Part shown: one piece after another, positions 30,203 through 39,192 of the stretch | Layout: each line of letters begins with the position of its first letter | Position numbering within the stretch: the stretch's first letter is position 1 | From: Gemmatimonadota bacterium | GTDB taxonomy: Bacteria > Gemmatimonadota > Gemmatimonadetes > Longimicrobiales > Gaopeijiaceae | DNA length: 64,000 nt | NCBI GenBank assembly: GCA_013002885.1 | Contig: JABDLS010000076.1 | Location: 1 to 64,000, forward strand | Direction: 5' to 3' | The notes under the pieces: model-generated | What the model was told of the DNA's origin: nothing | The model's input: the letters and a program-made list of their open reading frames with translations, nothing else | Database searches by the model: none | Position numbers and translations under genes: made by a program

Positions 30203-31086
30203 CAGACGCTCCTCGCGGCGGCTTCACCCACTTCGTGGAAGTAGACGTCTTCCAGTGCCGGCTCGACGCCGTGAAATCCGGCTCCTGGTGTGTCTTCGCT
30301 CCATACATGGATAAGGGGCTCGCCCGCCTGGAGGCGGACGGAAATCACGTCGTGATCGCGCTGATACGCATCCAGCTCCGCACGGCTCACCTTCCTGCGC
30401 CACACCTTGCCCCGTGCGCTCTCCAGCACCGACGACGGATCCCCCTCCAGTACCACCCTCCCACGGTGGATTATGGCCATGGAGCTGCAGAGCTCACGAA
30501 CGTCCTCGACGATGTGGGTGGAGAGAATGACGACGATGTCCCGACCGAGTTCGGCGAGCAGATTCAGGAAGCGGTGCCGCTCAGTCGGGTCGAGACCCGC
30601 CGTCGGCTCATCGACGATGAGGAGCTTGGGGTCACCCGCCAGAGCGATGGCGATCCCGAGGCGTTGCTTCATCCCGCCAGAGAACCCTCCCACGGCTTTG
30701 TCCTTGGATTCCCAGAGGTTGGTCTTCACCAGGAGTGAATCCACCAGTTCCTTGCGCTCGCTTCGGCCCGTAACACCCTTGAGGGTGGTGAAGTGGTCGA
30801 GGACCACCCTCGCCGAGAGGTTGGGGTATAGACCGAACTCCTGCGGGAGGTAGCCCAGGACCTTCCGGACTTCGTCGGGCTGGGCGAGAACGTCGAGGTC
30901 ACCGAGTCGTATGGAACCGGCATCGGGCCGTTGCAGGGTGGCCACGGTCCGCATCAACGTCGATTTCCCGGCGCCGTTCGGACCCAGCAGGCCGAACATG
31001 CCCGGCTCGATGGTCAGCGAGACGTCGTCCAGGGCTTGGACGCCACCAGGATACGTCTTGTAGAGACCTTCGATGACGAGACGCAA
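30202..31086 (-). CDS. ABC transporter ATP-binding protein
   Basis: GMFGLLGPNGAGKSTLMRTVATLQRPDAGSI; VGGFSGGMKQRLGIAIALAGDPKLLIVDEPTAGLDP. TTG start preceded by GGAGGA. Confidence 0.93.
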   Translation of the reverse strand: MRLVIEGLYKTYPGGVQALDDVSLTIEPGMFGLLGPNGAGKSTLMRTVATLQRPDAGSIRLGDLDVLAQPDEVRKVLGYLPQEFGLYPNLSARVVLDHFTTLKGVTGRSERKELVDSLLVKTNLWESKDKAVGGFSGGMKQRLGIAIALAGDPKLLIVDEPTAGLDPTERHRFLNLLAELGRDIVVILSTHIVEDVRELCSSMAIIHRGRVVLEGDPSSVLESARGKVWRRKVSRAELDAYQRDHDVISVRLQAGEPLIHVWSEDTPGAGFHGVEPALEDVYFHEVGEAAARSV

Positions 31087-31331
31087 CGTGCTTCCTCCAC
31101 CACGAAATCTTTGCCTGTCCGGCACCAGCCGGGTGGCGGCTTGCCTACCGCCGTTTCACGGTACCTCGCGAATGTCAGATGAGCCAGGGAAGGCTGTCGC
31201 TCCGGTGTTCCCCAGGCCTGCACTTCATGGTCGCGAGGCTTCGACGGGGCCCTCCGGCCGGCCTGGCACGGATATTCCTCTGGACCGATGGATTGAAGAA
31301 GACCCCAGCTGCGACGACCGGGTGAACCCTT

Positions 31332-31817
31332 ATGACTCCGAACTCCCTTGCCATGCGGCGTCTCAGGGCGGGGCGCGCTCTTGTCGCCGTCATCGCCTTC
31401 GCCCTCGTGGGATGCGGCGACAGCCTCACCGGACCCGATCTTTCTGACCCTCGTGTGGCCGACTTCGTCGAGCTCATGAACGAGCACCGCCTCGACATCG
31501 GCTGCCCCGCTCTCGAATGGCACCAACCCACGGCCGAGGTCGCTCAGGCGCATTCGGTCGACATGATCGCTCGTGACTTCTTCGCTCATTCGAATCCCGA
31601 TGGTCACTCGCCGTTCGATCGTCTCACGAGTGCGGGAATCGACTACGGGATGGCTGCGGAGAACATCGCATACGGCTATCCCGACGCGGCGTCGGTCCTT
31701 CAGGCGTGGCTCGACAGCCCGGGGCACCGGGGGAACATCGAGAACTGCGCGTTGAGGCAGCACGGGGTCGGACTGGTGGATACGCACTGGACGCATCTGT
31801 TCGCGAACGTGAACTGA
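31332..31817 (+). CDS. CAP (SCP/PR-1-like) domain lipoprotein
   Basis: Lipobox AFALVGCGD; LMNEHRLDIGCPALEWHQPTAEVAQAHSVDMIARDFFAHSNPDGHSPFDRLTSAGIDYGMAAENIAYG..WLDSPGHRGNI. Confidence 0.93.
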   Translation: MTPNSLAMRRLRAGRALVAVIAFALVGCGDSLTGPDLSDPRVADFVELMNEHRLDIGCPALEWHQPTAEVAQAHSVDMIARDFFAHSNPDGHSPFDRLTSAGIDYGMAAENIAYGYPDAASVLQAWLDSPGHRGNIENCALRQHGVGLVDTHWTHLFANVN

Positions 31818-31933
31818 GGTCGCTGCGTCGACTCGGCGCCCTCCCCGGGGTGGCGACGCCGGACCCGTAGCGGCGATGCCCTGACCGCCCTACCGTACCG
31901 GCTCGAATCGACCCGCCCGAGCCCTGCGACATC

Positions 31934-33586
31934 ATGCCTCACCCCACCACCCGCCTCACCCCGGCCCTCGTATCAGCGATCGCGTTGGCCATGACCAGCT
32001 TTGCGGCATCCGAATCCGCGGCCCAGGAACTCCCGCTCACCTGGCAGGAGGAGCAGAACTTCCGGTCGGGTCCCACCCCTTTCGATCCCCTCATGGCGTT
32101 TTGGTACGAGCTCGACGCCATCAGTCCCATCGTCAACATGCGTCCGCTGACCCACACCCTCCTCGATCGGGAGATGTACACGGTCACCATCGCGGATCCG
32201 CCCATCACGAACCCCGAAGACGCGGTGCGCTCCGGCAAGACCATCGTCCTTCTGGCGCCGTCGGTTCACGGAGGTGAGGTATCGCCCAAGGAGTCGGTCC
32301 AATTGGTGGCCAAGGAACTCGTAGCGGGCGACCTCCGATCTCTCCTCGACGACGTCATCGTCGTCGTCGTGCCCATCATCAACCCCGACGGTGGCGAGGT
32401 TCAGCGGCGCACGAACGAAGCGGGCTACGACATGAATCGGGACTACGTGAAGCTCGAGTCCCAGGAGATCCACGGTCTCGTCACGCAGGTGATGAACGAG
32501 TGGACACCGGACATCCACGTCGACGGTCACCACGGTGGCTCACCGCCCTACGTGATCACCTATCAGGGGACGCTGAACCCCGCTGCGGACGATGAGCTGC
32601 GGAGATACCCGTACCAGAACATCTTCCCCCGACTCCGTGACGCCGTTGCGGCCGAAGGCTACCGCGCCTTCGACTACTCCGGGGTGCGAACCGTGGATGG
32701 TGAACGCGGGTGGGGCTCGACCTCCGTCGAGCCGAGGAAGCACCACGTCTACACGGGGCTGACCAACTCCATCGGCATCCTTCTCGAGACACCGAACGCA
32801 CGGACTCTCTTCCGGAACGGATCTCTGGAGGAGACCCCCGATGACGAGCGCTACTATCACCAGATCCGTGGCGGCTTCCTTGCCACCAGCGAGATCCTCC
32901 GAGTGGCCGCGGAGAACCGGGCCGAGATCCGTGCCCTGACCACTGCGTCCCGCATGCGTGCCGTCCAGGCAGGGGCCGACGGTGGCGACCCCATCGTTCT
33001 CGACTACGAGCTCACCAACCGGGGCGACGAACCAGTCTGGATGCCCGAGGAAGACGTCCCCGGTGGCTACTCCCTCCAGACCGTGCCCGTCTTCCTCGAG
33101 TGGGTGCCGACCCGCACCACGCCGCGCCCCGTCGGCTATCTGCTCCCGCCGGCCATGGCGTCCGTCGTCCCGCTTCTCCAGGACCACGACATTTCGGTGT
33201 ATCGGTTCCGAGCACCGGCCACCTTGGAGGCGGAGGTCTTCTACGCCACGGATGTGAACCGGGACTCGTACTTCCAGGGACACTACCTGAAGTCGGCTGA
33301 GGTGGAGAAGGTCACCGAGTCGCTCGACGTCGCGCCCGGGTGGTTCTGGGTTCCCAGCGCCCAATCCCGGGCGAATCTCATCAACTACATCCTCGAGCCC
33401 GAGACCGACGACAACCTCATCACGTGGGGGTGGACGGATCATGTTCTGGAAGTCACGGAGGAGGGCGACGACGAGCGTCAGCGGGTCCCCATGATGCGCG
33501 TCATGCGCCACCAGTACCTCCCGGTGGTGGAGGTCCAACCCTTCAACATGTACCAGAGGAAGAGGTACTTCCGCCCGGGCTACTGA
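31934..33586 (+). CDS. M14 family zinc carboxypeptidase-like, exported
   Basis: Signal peptide; LLAPSVHGGEVSPKESVQLVAKEL; IINPDGGEVQRRTNEAGYDMNRDYVKLES; DIHVDGHHGG. Confidence 0.88.
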   Translation: MPHPTTRLTPALVSAIALAMTSFAASESAAQELPLTWQEEQNFRSGPTPFDPLMAFWYELDAISPIVNMRPLTHTLLDREMYTVTIADPPITNPEDAVRSGKTIVLLAPSVHGGEVSPKESVQLVAKELVAGDLRSLLDDVIVVVVPIINPDGGEVQRRTNEAGYDMNRDYVKLESQEIHGLVTQVMNEWTPDIHVDGHHGGSPPYVITYQGTLNPAADDELRRYPYQNIFPRLRDAVAAEGYRAFDYSGVRTVDGERGWGSTSVEPRKHHVYTGLTNSIGILLETPNARTLFRNGSLEETPDDERYYHQIRGGFLATSEILRVAAENRAEIRALTTASRMRAVQAGADGGDPIVLDYELTNRGDEPVWMPEEDVPGGYSLQTVPVFLEWVPTRTTPRPVGYLLPPAMASVVPLLQDHDISVYRFRAPATLEAEVFYATDVNRDSYFQGHYLKSAEVEKVTESLDVAPGWFWVPSAQSRANLINYILEPETDDNLITWGWTDHVLEVTEEGDDERQRVPMMRVMRHQYLPVVEVQPFNMYQRKRYFRPGY

Positions 33587-33664
33587 CGGAGACCGGGCGT
33601 TTGCGCCGACGTGCTGGAGAAGGCTGAGCGCGGCCGGGGGCGGGCGTTCGGTTCCTCCCTGTCG

Positions 33665-34258
33665 TCAGCCGCCTGCGGTGTATCGAAGGCGAAGTGGCTC
33701 AGGATAGCGGATGGGCCCCAGTGACGTCTGGACGGTGGGAAGCACCTCCACCGTGACCTCTTTCGGCTCCCCGCCCACGCCGGCGAGTGAGGTGGCGAGC
33801 TCGAAGAGATCCTCGGCGTTGCTCTCGTAGAACTCGACGAGGTTCAGGCCCACCCGGACCGGTACGTCGGTTGGCGTTCCGCGGGGGAGCACGAACTCAC
33901 GGTCGAGGACGCCGCTGACGGTCTCACGGTCCTCCAGGAAGAGTGTCCACGCCATCTCGACGAGGCGTGCGTCCGCGTAGTTGTCCGACGGATTCATGGC
34001 GACTACATCGAGCTGCAGATCGAGAGGTAGATCCCGATTCGTCACGGCAGCCGCGAAGGATGCGACTTCCGAGAGGCTCAGGTCGTTGAACGAGCGCACC
34101 CGCGTGAGGTCGACTCCAGCGAGGCGAACGTCGGAGACGCCTCGGAGGTCGAAGTCGACGTTCTGGAGGGCGCCGAGTTGCTGAAGTGTGGCACAGCCAG
34201 AGAGAAGTGCCAGGCCGACGAGGGCGCCGGCGTTTCGAAGAGAGGTGAGGCGAGTCAT
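33665..34258 (-). CDS. LEA14-like (LEA type 2) lipoprotein
   Basis: ALVGLALLSGCATLQQL lipobox; VTNRDLPLDLQLDVVAMNPSDNYADARLVEMAWTLFLEDRETVSGVL. Confidence 0.65.
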   Translation of the reverse strand: MTRLTSLRNAGALVGLALLSGCATLQQLGALQNVDFDLRGVSDVRLAGVDLTRVRSFNDLSLSEVASFAAAVTNRDLPLDLQLDVVAMNPSDNYADARLVEMAWTLFLEDRETVSGVLDREFVLPRGTPTDVPVRVGLNLVEFYESNAEDLFELATSLAGVGGEPKEVTVEVLPTVQTSLGPIRYPEPLRLRYTAGG

Positions 34259-34384
34259 GCGTACTCTCGTATTCGGGTATTTCCCAAGCTACCACTTCCT
34301 TCGTTCCCATTGCTCCGTCCTTGAACAGCCGGGCCCTCTGGTTCGTATTGAGTACAAAGCCAGGACGGACCGCCGGGAGATCCC

Positions 34385-35395
34385 ATGTACACCACCTGCA
34401 TGTTCTGCAACCGCCCTCTCGGGGTAAACGAGGTCGTGGAGCACTTCCCCGTGGGTCGGCGTCTGGCCTTCGACGCGGCCCGGGGTCGCTTGTGGGTCGT
34501 CTGCCGGAAGTGTGAACGGTGGAACCTCTCTCCCATGGAGGAGCGGTGGGAGGCCGTAGAGACGTGCGAGCGCATCTTTCGCGAGACCCGGGTCCGGGTT
34601 TCGTCGGAGAACGTGGGCCTGGCACGTCACCCCGAGGGCTTGGAACTCGTTCGCATCGGCGACCCTCTCCGCCACGAGTTCGCCGCGTGGCGCTATGGCG
34701 ACCAGTTCGGGCGGCGGCGAAAAAAGGCGGTGCTCTACGGCTTCGGTGCTGCCGCCGTTTTCGGCACGGTCATCCTCGGAGGTGCGGCGACCGGGGTGTT
34801 GAGCGGCGCGGTACTGAGCCAGTCTGGGAACTTCTTCAACCTGTGGATGAATGGTCGGACGCGCGTCAAGCTCCGTACCGACGATGGACGTGTCATCAAG
34901 CTCAAGAACCCCGATCTGCTCGGTACGCGGCTCCGTGCACCCGAGGGGGACGCCGGATTCAAGCTCCAGGTGCGGAAGGGGAAGAAGAAGGAGTGGTTCG
35001 AAGGCTCCCAAGCCGAACGTCACATCGGCCTCATCATGCCGGCCATGAACCGCATGGGTGGCAAGGAGCGCGTCGTTCGCGACGCAGTCTCCGAGATCGA
35101 GGAACACGGCCACCCCGATGGCTTCCTCTCCGACCTGGTCCAGGGGGATCGCTTCACCGACAAGAAGGGTGTGCCCGGATACGTCAACAAGATGCCGAAA
35201 CCGACGCAGCTCGCTCTCGAGATGGCTCTGCATGAAGAGCAGGAGCGTCGTGCCCTGGCGGGCGAGCTCTGGCTTCTGGAGCGCGCCTGGGAGAAAGCGG
35301 AGGAGATCGCCGCCATATCCGACGACCTCCTGCTCCCCGAGGGCGCCCGGGCGTTCATCGCGGCGGAGAAGGGGGAGCGCGACCGGGAGTCGTAG
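34385..35395 (+). CDS. hypothetical protein, N-terminal zinc ribbon plus TM segment
   Basis: CMFC..VCRKC; hydrophobic KKAVLYGFGAAAVFGTVILGGAATGVLSGAVL; 336 aa continuous ORF. Confidence 0.65.
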   Translation: MYTTCMFCNRPLGVNEVVEHFPVGRRLAFDAARGRLWVVCRKCERWNLSPMEERWEAVETCERIFRETRVRVSSENVGLARHPEGLELVRIGDPLRHEFAAWRYGDQFGRRRKKAVLYGFGAAAVFGTVILGGAATGVLSGAVLSQSGNFFNLWMNGRTRVKLRTDDGRVIKLKNPDLLGTRLRAPEGDAGFKLQVRKGKKKEWFEGSQAERHIGLIMPAMNRMGGKERVVRDAVSEIEEHGHPDGFLSDLVQGDRFTDKKGVPGYVNKMPKPTQLALEMALHEEQERRALAGELWLLERAWEKAEEIAAISDDLLLPEGARAFIAAEKGERDRES

Positions 35396-35556
35396 CCCTC
35401 GCTTCGAGTTCCCGGGCGGGGTGCCCAATACACCGTGAACCCACGACCGCGACTACCCCGTGCCAGATCGCCCGTGTGTCCCCATTATTGGCGTCTGCCA
35501 TGTGCCGGAGCCTGCACCTCGCTCGCTCGGCGTTCGTCGACCTGCAGTCCTACCGA

Positions 35557-37833
35557 ATGACTATGAGAACCGTTTGCCCTCCCGCGTGCCGATCTGCGGC
35601 CGCATCCGTCGCCTTCCTTGCCACCCTCGCCCTGGCGACCGTCGATGTCGCAGCGCAGGAACGCCCCATGACGTTCATGGATGTCCAACTCATGAACCGG
35701 GCGGGCTCCTGGGCTCCTGGCCCCGACGCCCGCTGGATGCTGTACACGGTGACCACGCCCGACTGGGAGGATGCCGAGTCCCAGAGCGACATCCATATCG
35801 TCTCGATGGCCGATGGGGTCGCCTCGAGCCGCCAGCTCACGTTCACCGAGGAACAGGACGAGACGAGTCCCACGTGGAGCCCGGACGGGGCCTTCTTCGT
35901 CTTCGCTTCGGACCGCGACTCCGATGGCGACGACGACCAACTCTACATGATGCGCCCCGACGGCGGGGAAGGGCAGCGGATTACCGACGCCGAGCACGGC
36001 GTGTCGGGCTTCGACTTCAGCCCCGACGGATCGTGGCTCGTCTACCGGAGTGGTGATTCGGGTCAGGAGCAACTCCATCGTCTGCTCGTCGCTGATCTAC
36101 CCGAGGCCGACGCCGCCGTCATCACCCGTGGCGAGGCCGGGGTGGACCGTTGGGAGTGGAGTATCGACGGTGGCTCGATCTACTTCACACGCCCCGACGA
36201 CTTCGACGAGGCCGAGAAGGAGCGGATCGAAGCGGGCTTCACCGTCGACGTGAAGAACTCGGTCACGCCACTCTCGAGCCTCTGGATCGTGGACGTGGCC
36301 AGCGGAACCGAAGACCGGCTCGCGAGCTCCCCAGAGTACAGCGTGCAGAACTTCGAGTTGTCCCCGGACGGGCGGTGGGTGGCCTTCACTGGTGGCTCCC
36401 CCGACCGCTACGAAAGAAACATCACCGGAGCCCGCCTGTACGCCGACCAGTACCTCATGGATCTGGCGACGAGCCGCGTCGAGCGACTCACGGAGAACTT
36501 CGAGGTCGGGGAGGGCCAGGCGACGTTTTCGCCCGACAACAGGCTCATCGCCTTCTCGGCGCCGGACGACATGGAGCGCTACTCCATGACCGAGAACCGC
36601 GTCTACATCCGCGAGGTCACCGCCCACGGTGAGCCCTTCAGGAAGTTGGGCTCGGGCTTCGACCAGAGCCTCTCCGTGGGCTTCTGGTCCGACGACTCGA
36701 GCACGATCTACTTCAACACCGGCATCACCGTCACCAACCAGCTCTGGGCCCTCGACATCGCCGCCGACGAAGTGACACAGGTCACACACGAGCGGGCGGC
36801 CCTCTCCGTCGACCGGGACGAAGACAGCGACGCCATCCTCATCGACTATCAGGATCCCCAGACGCCGCCGACCGTGTTCACCGTCGCCAGCCTCGACGAC
36901 GTCGCCGACCGGAGCCAGTGGACGCGACTCGTCGATGTGAACCCCCAGGTCGAAGAGATCGCCCTCGGTCGGGAGGCGGAGATCAACTGGACGTCCACCG
37001 ATGGCAAGCAGGTCGGTGGCGTCCTCGTATACCCGGTGGGTTACGAGGAGGGCACACGGTATCCCCTCATCGTCGCCATTCATGGCGGGCCGGCGTCGGC
37101 CGACGTCCTTCGGTTCAACGGGGGCTACAGTGCCCAGGTGTATGCCGGCGCCGGCTACGCCGTTCTGAAGCCCAACTACCGTGGATCGCGGAACTACGGC
37201 AACGCCCACCGCACCGACATCGTTGGTGATTATTTCACCTTGGGCTTCGATGACATCATGACCGGCGTGGACTATCTCATTGACGAGGGGATCGTCGACG
37301 AGGACCGGATGGGAGCACTGGGATGGAGCGCCGGTGGCCACTGGTCCAACTGGATCCTCACGCACACCGACCGTTTCAAGGCCATCAGCTCCGGTGCGGG
37401 TACGATGAACTGGATCAGCATGTACGCGCAGAGCGATGTCCAGCGAAACCGCCAGTTCTATGTGGGCGACGGCTTCCTCTACGAGGACTTCGACACCTAC
37501 TTCGACCAGTCCCCGCTCAAGTACATCATGAACGCGAAGACGCCCACCATGATCCACGTCGTTGAAGGTGATCCCCGCGTTCCCAGCCCACAGTCCGTTG
37601 AGCTCCACATGGCACTGAAGAAGCTCGACGTTCCCACTGAGCTCTTCATGTATCCGGGGCAGAGTCACGGCATCCCCGACCCCCGGAACCGACTCGTGAA
37701 GGCAGTCAGCGAGATGGCGTGGATGGATCATTACGTCCGCGGGATGGGTGAGGGCTTCGAGTGGGAGATGGTGCTGAAGACGCTCGAGGAAGACGTCGCG
37801 GCAATGCGCGCCGACCAGGTGTCGTCCCGATGA
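35557..37833 (+). CDS. S9 family peptidase (prolyl oligopeptidase-like), exported
   Basis: WD/PD40-like repeats (SPTWSPDGAFFVFASDRDSDGDDDQLYMM); GALGWSAGGHWSNWILTHTDRFKA; MIHVVEGDPRVPSPQSVELHMALKKLDVPTELFMYPGQSHGI. Start ambiguous (35476 or 35557). Confidence 0.92.
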   Translation: MTMRTVCPPACRSAAASVAFLATLALATVDVAAQERPMTFMDVQLMNRAGSWAPGPDARWMLYTVTTPDWEDAESQSDIHIVSMADGVASSRQLTFTEEQDETSPTWSPDGAFFVFASDRDSDGDDDQLYMMRPDGGEGQRITDAEHGVSGFDFSPDGSWLVYRSGDSGQEQLHRLLVADLPEADAAVITRGEAGVDRWEWSIDGGSIYFTRPDDFDEAEKERIEAGFTVDVKNSVTPLSSLWIVDVASGTEDRLASSPEYSVQNFELSPDGRWVAFTGGSPDRYERNITGARLYADQYLMDLATSRVERLTENFEVGEGQATFSPDNRLIAFSAPDDMERYSMTENRVYIREVTAHGEPFRKLGSGFDQSLSVGFWSDDSSTIYFNTGITVTNQLWALDIAADEVTQVTHERAALSVDRDEDSDAILIDYQDPQTPPTVFTVASLDDVADRSQWTRLVDVNPQVEEIALGREAEINWTSTDGKQVGGVLVYPVGYEEGTRYPLIVAIHGGPASADVLRFNGGYSAQVYAGAGYAVLKPNYRGSRNYGNAHRTDIVGDYFTLGFDDIMTGVDYLIDEGIVDEDRMGALGWSAGGHWSNWILTHTDRFKAISSGAGTMNWISMYAQSDVQRNRQFYVGDGFLYEDFDTYFDQSPLKYIMNAKTPTMIHVVEGDPRVPSPQSVELHMALKKLDVPTELFMYPGQSHGIPDPRNRLVKAVSEMAWMDHYVRGMGEGFEWEMVLKTLEEDVAAMRADQVSSR

Positions 37834-38375
37834 GGGGCACGAGGGTCGCCGCGGTGATCATCGCCGGCGCCGGGCTCGCGATGTCCTCGACGGCCGCCGC
37901 CCAGAGCTCCCCCCCCGGCTTCATGGAGGAGTTCCAGGGTCAGTTCGGCGCCTCCGCCCAGAAGCTGGTTGCCCTCGCCCGGGCGATGCCGGCGTCGACA
38001 TACGATTGGAGCCCCGGCGACGAGGTAGCGGGCGTGGCCCGTGTCTATATGCACATTGCTCGCTACAACTACATGTACCCCCACGAGAACATGGGCCGTG
38101 AGTCGCCGGTGCCGCCGGCGGAATACGCCCGGTGGGAGGACGAGGTCACCGACAAGGACGAGGTCGTCGAGATCCTCGAGGCGTCCATGGAGTACGTCCG
38201 CGGCGTCGCCGAATCCATGAGCAGCGACGACATCGATGAAGCGACGATGCTGTATGGACGAAGCGTGGGGGAGTGGGCCGTCCTCCTCCAGCTCGTGACC
38301 CACATGAACGAACACCTCGGCCAGTCCATCGCCTATGCCCGAATGAACGGAGTCGTACCCCCATGGTCCCGATGA
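37830..38375 (+). CDS. secreted DinB-like protein
   Basis: MRGTRVAAVIIAGAGLAMSSTAAAQ signal; ARVYMHIARYNYMYPHENMG and LLQLVTHMNEHLGQSIAYAR His pattern; ATGA overlap with the S9 gene. Confidence 0.8.
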   Translation: MRGTRVAAVIIAGAGLAMSSTAAAQSSPPGFMEEFQGQFGASAQKLVALARAMPASTYDWSPGDEVAGVARVYMHIARYNYMYPHENMGRESPVPPAEYARWEDEVTDKDEVVEILEASMEYVRGVAESMSSDDIDEATMLYGRSVGEWAVLLQLVTHMNEHLGQSIAYARMNGVVPPWSR

Positions 38376-39190
38376 TCCGCCGCGCCGTCCTCTTCCTGGC
38401 GGTTCTGGCCGTTGCCGCTTGTGGTGCCGAAGAAGAGGCCTTGCCAGAGGGCGAGCCATCCATGACGGCGGCGCCCATGGAGCACGACAACCGTATCATC
38501 TCGCTCCTGGCATCGGGCCAGCCGGTGTTCGGTATGTTCGCGCCCGAGCAGTCGGCCGACGGCGGGGTCCAGGCGGCGGCGAATGACCAGACCGACTTCA
38601 TCTTCTACTCCCTCGAGTCGGGGCCGTGGGACATCCCGACGATGGAGACGTTCATGGCCAGCATGGCCGAGGCAGCAGGCGGGTCGGGTTCGCACCCCGT
38701 CGTTCTACGGATCCCGCCGATCCGGGACGACCGGGACGCTGCCCGTACCCACTTGGAGGAGGGGCTGGCCGCCGGAATCGACGGCCTCGTGCTTCCCCAC
38801 GTCGAGACCGTGGAGGACGTCGCTTTGGCCACCGAAGTCGCGGGCGACCGGCTGTGGCCCCTCAACCCCGACGGGGACGTGCTCAACGTCATCCTCATCG
38901 AGGATCAGTCAGGGATCGCTCTGGCCCGCGACCTGGTGGGCGCGCCTGGCGTGGGTGTGGCCATTCCCGGGCCGGGTGACCTGCGTCGGGCGTATGAGGG
39001 TGACATGGATGCGGTGGAGAACGCCATCCAGACCGTCCTCGCCGCGTGCAAGGAGTTCGACGTACCGTGCGGTATCACCGCCGGACCCGACGATATCGCC
39101 GAGCGCCTCGAGCAGGGCTTCGAGATGATCATCGTCACGGAGCCCGAGGCTTTGGCGGTGGGGCTGCAAGCCTCGGGGAGGGGAGGCTGA
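38363..39190 (+). CDS. HpcH/HpaI aldolase-like lipoprotein (paralog 1)
   Basis: MIRRAVLFLAVLAVAACG lipobox; VVLRIPPIRDD; GIDGLVLPHVETVEDVALA; VLNVILIEDQSGIALARDLVGAPGVGVAIPGPGDLRRAYEG. Confidence 0.75.
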   Translation: MVPMIRRAVLFLAVLAVAACGAEEEALPEGEPSMTAAPMEHDNRIISLLASGQPVFGMFAPEQSADGGVQAAANDQTDFIFYSLESGPWDIPTMETFMASMAEAAGGSGSHPVVLRIPPIRDDRDAARTHLEEGLAAGIDGLVLPHVETVEDVALATEVAGDRLWPLNPDGDVLNVILIEDQSGIALARDLVGAPGVGVAIPGPGDLRRAYEGDMDAVENAIQTVLAACKEFDVPCGITAGPDDIAERLEQGFEMIIVTEPEALAVGLQASGRGG

Positions 39191-39192
39191 CG

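Noticed and set aside
31087-31331. Possible riboswitch or small RNA in a 245-bp gap
   Set aside because: Some short stems (GGCGG...CCGCC) but no recognisable conserved core; may simply be two promoters.
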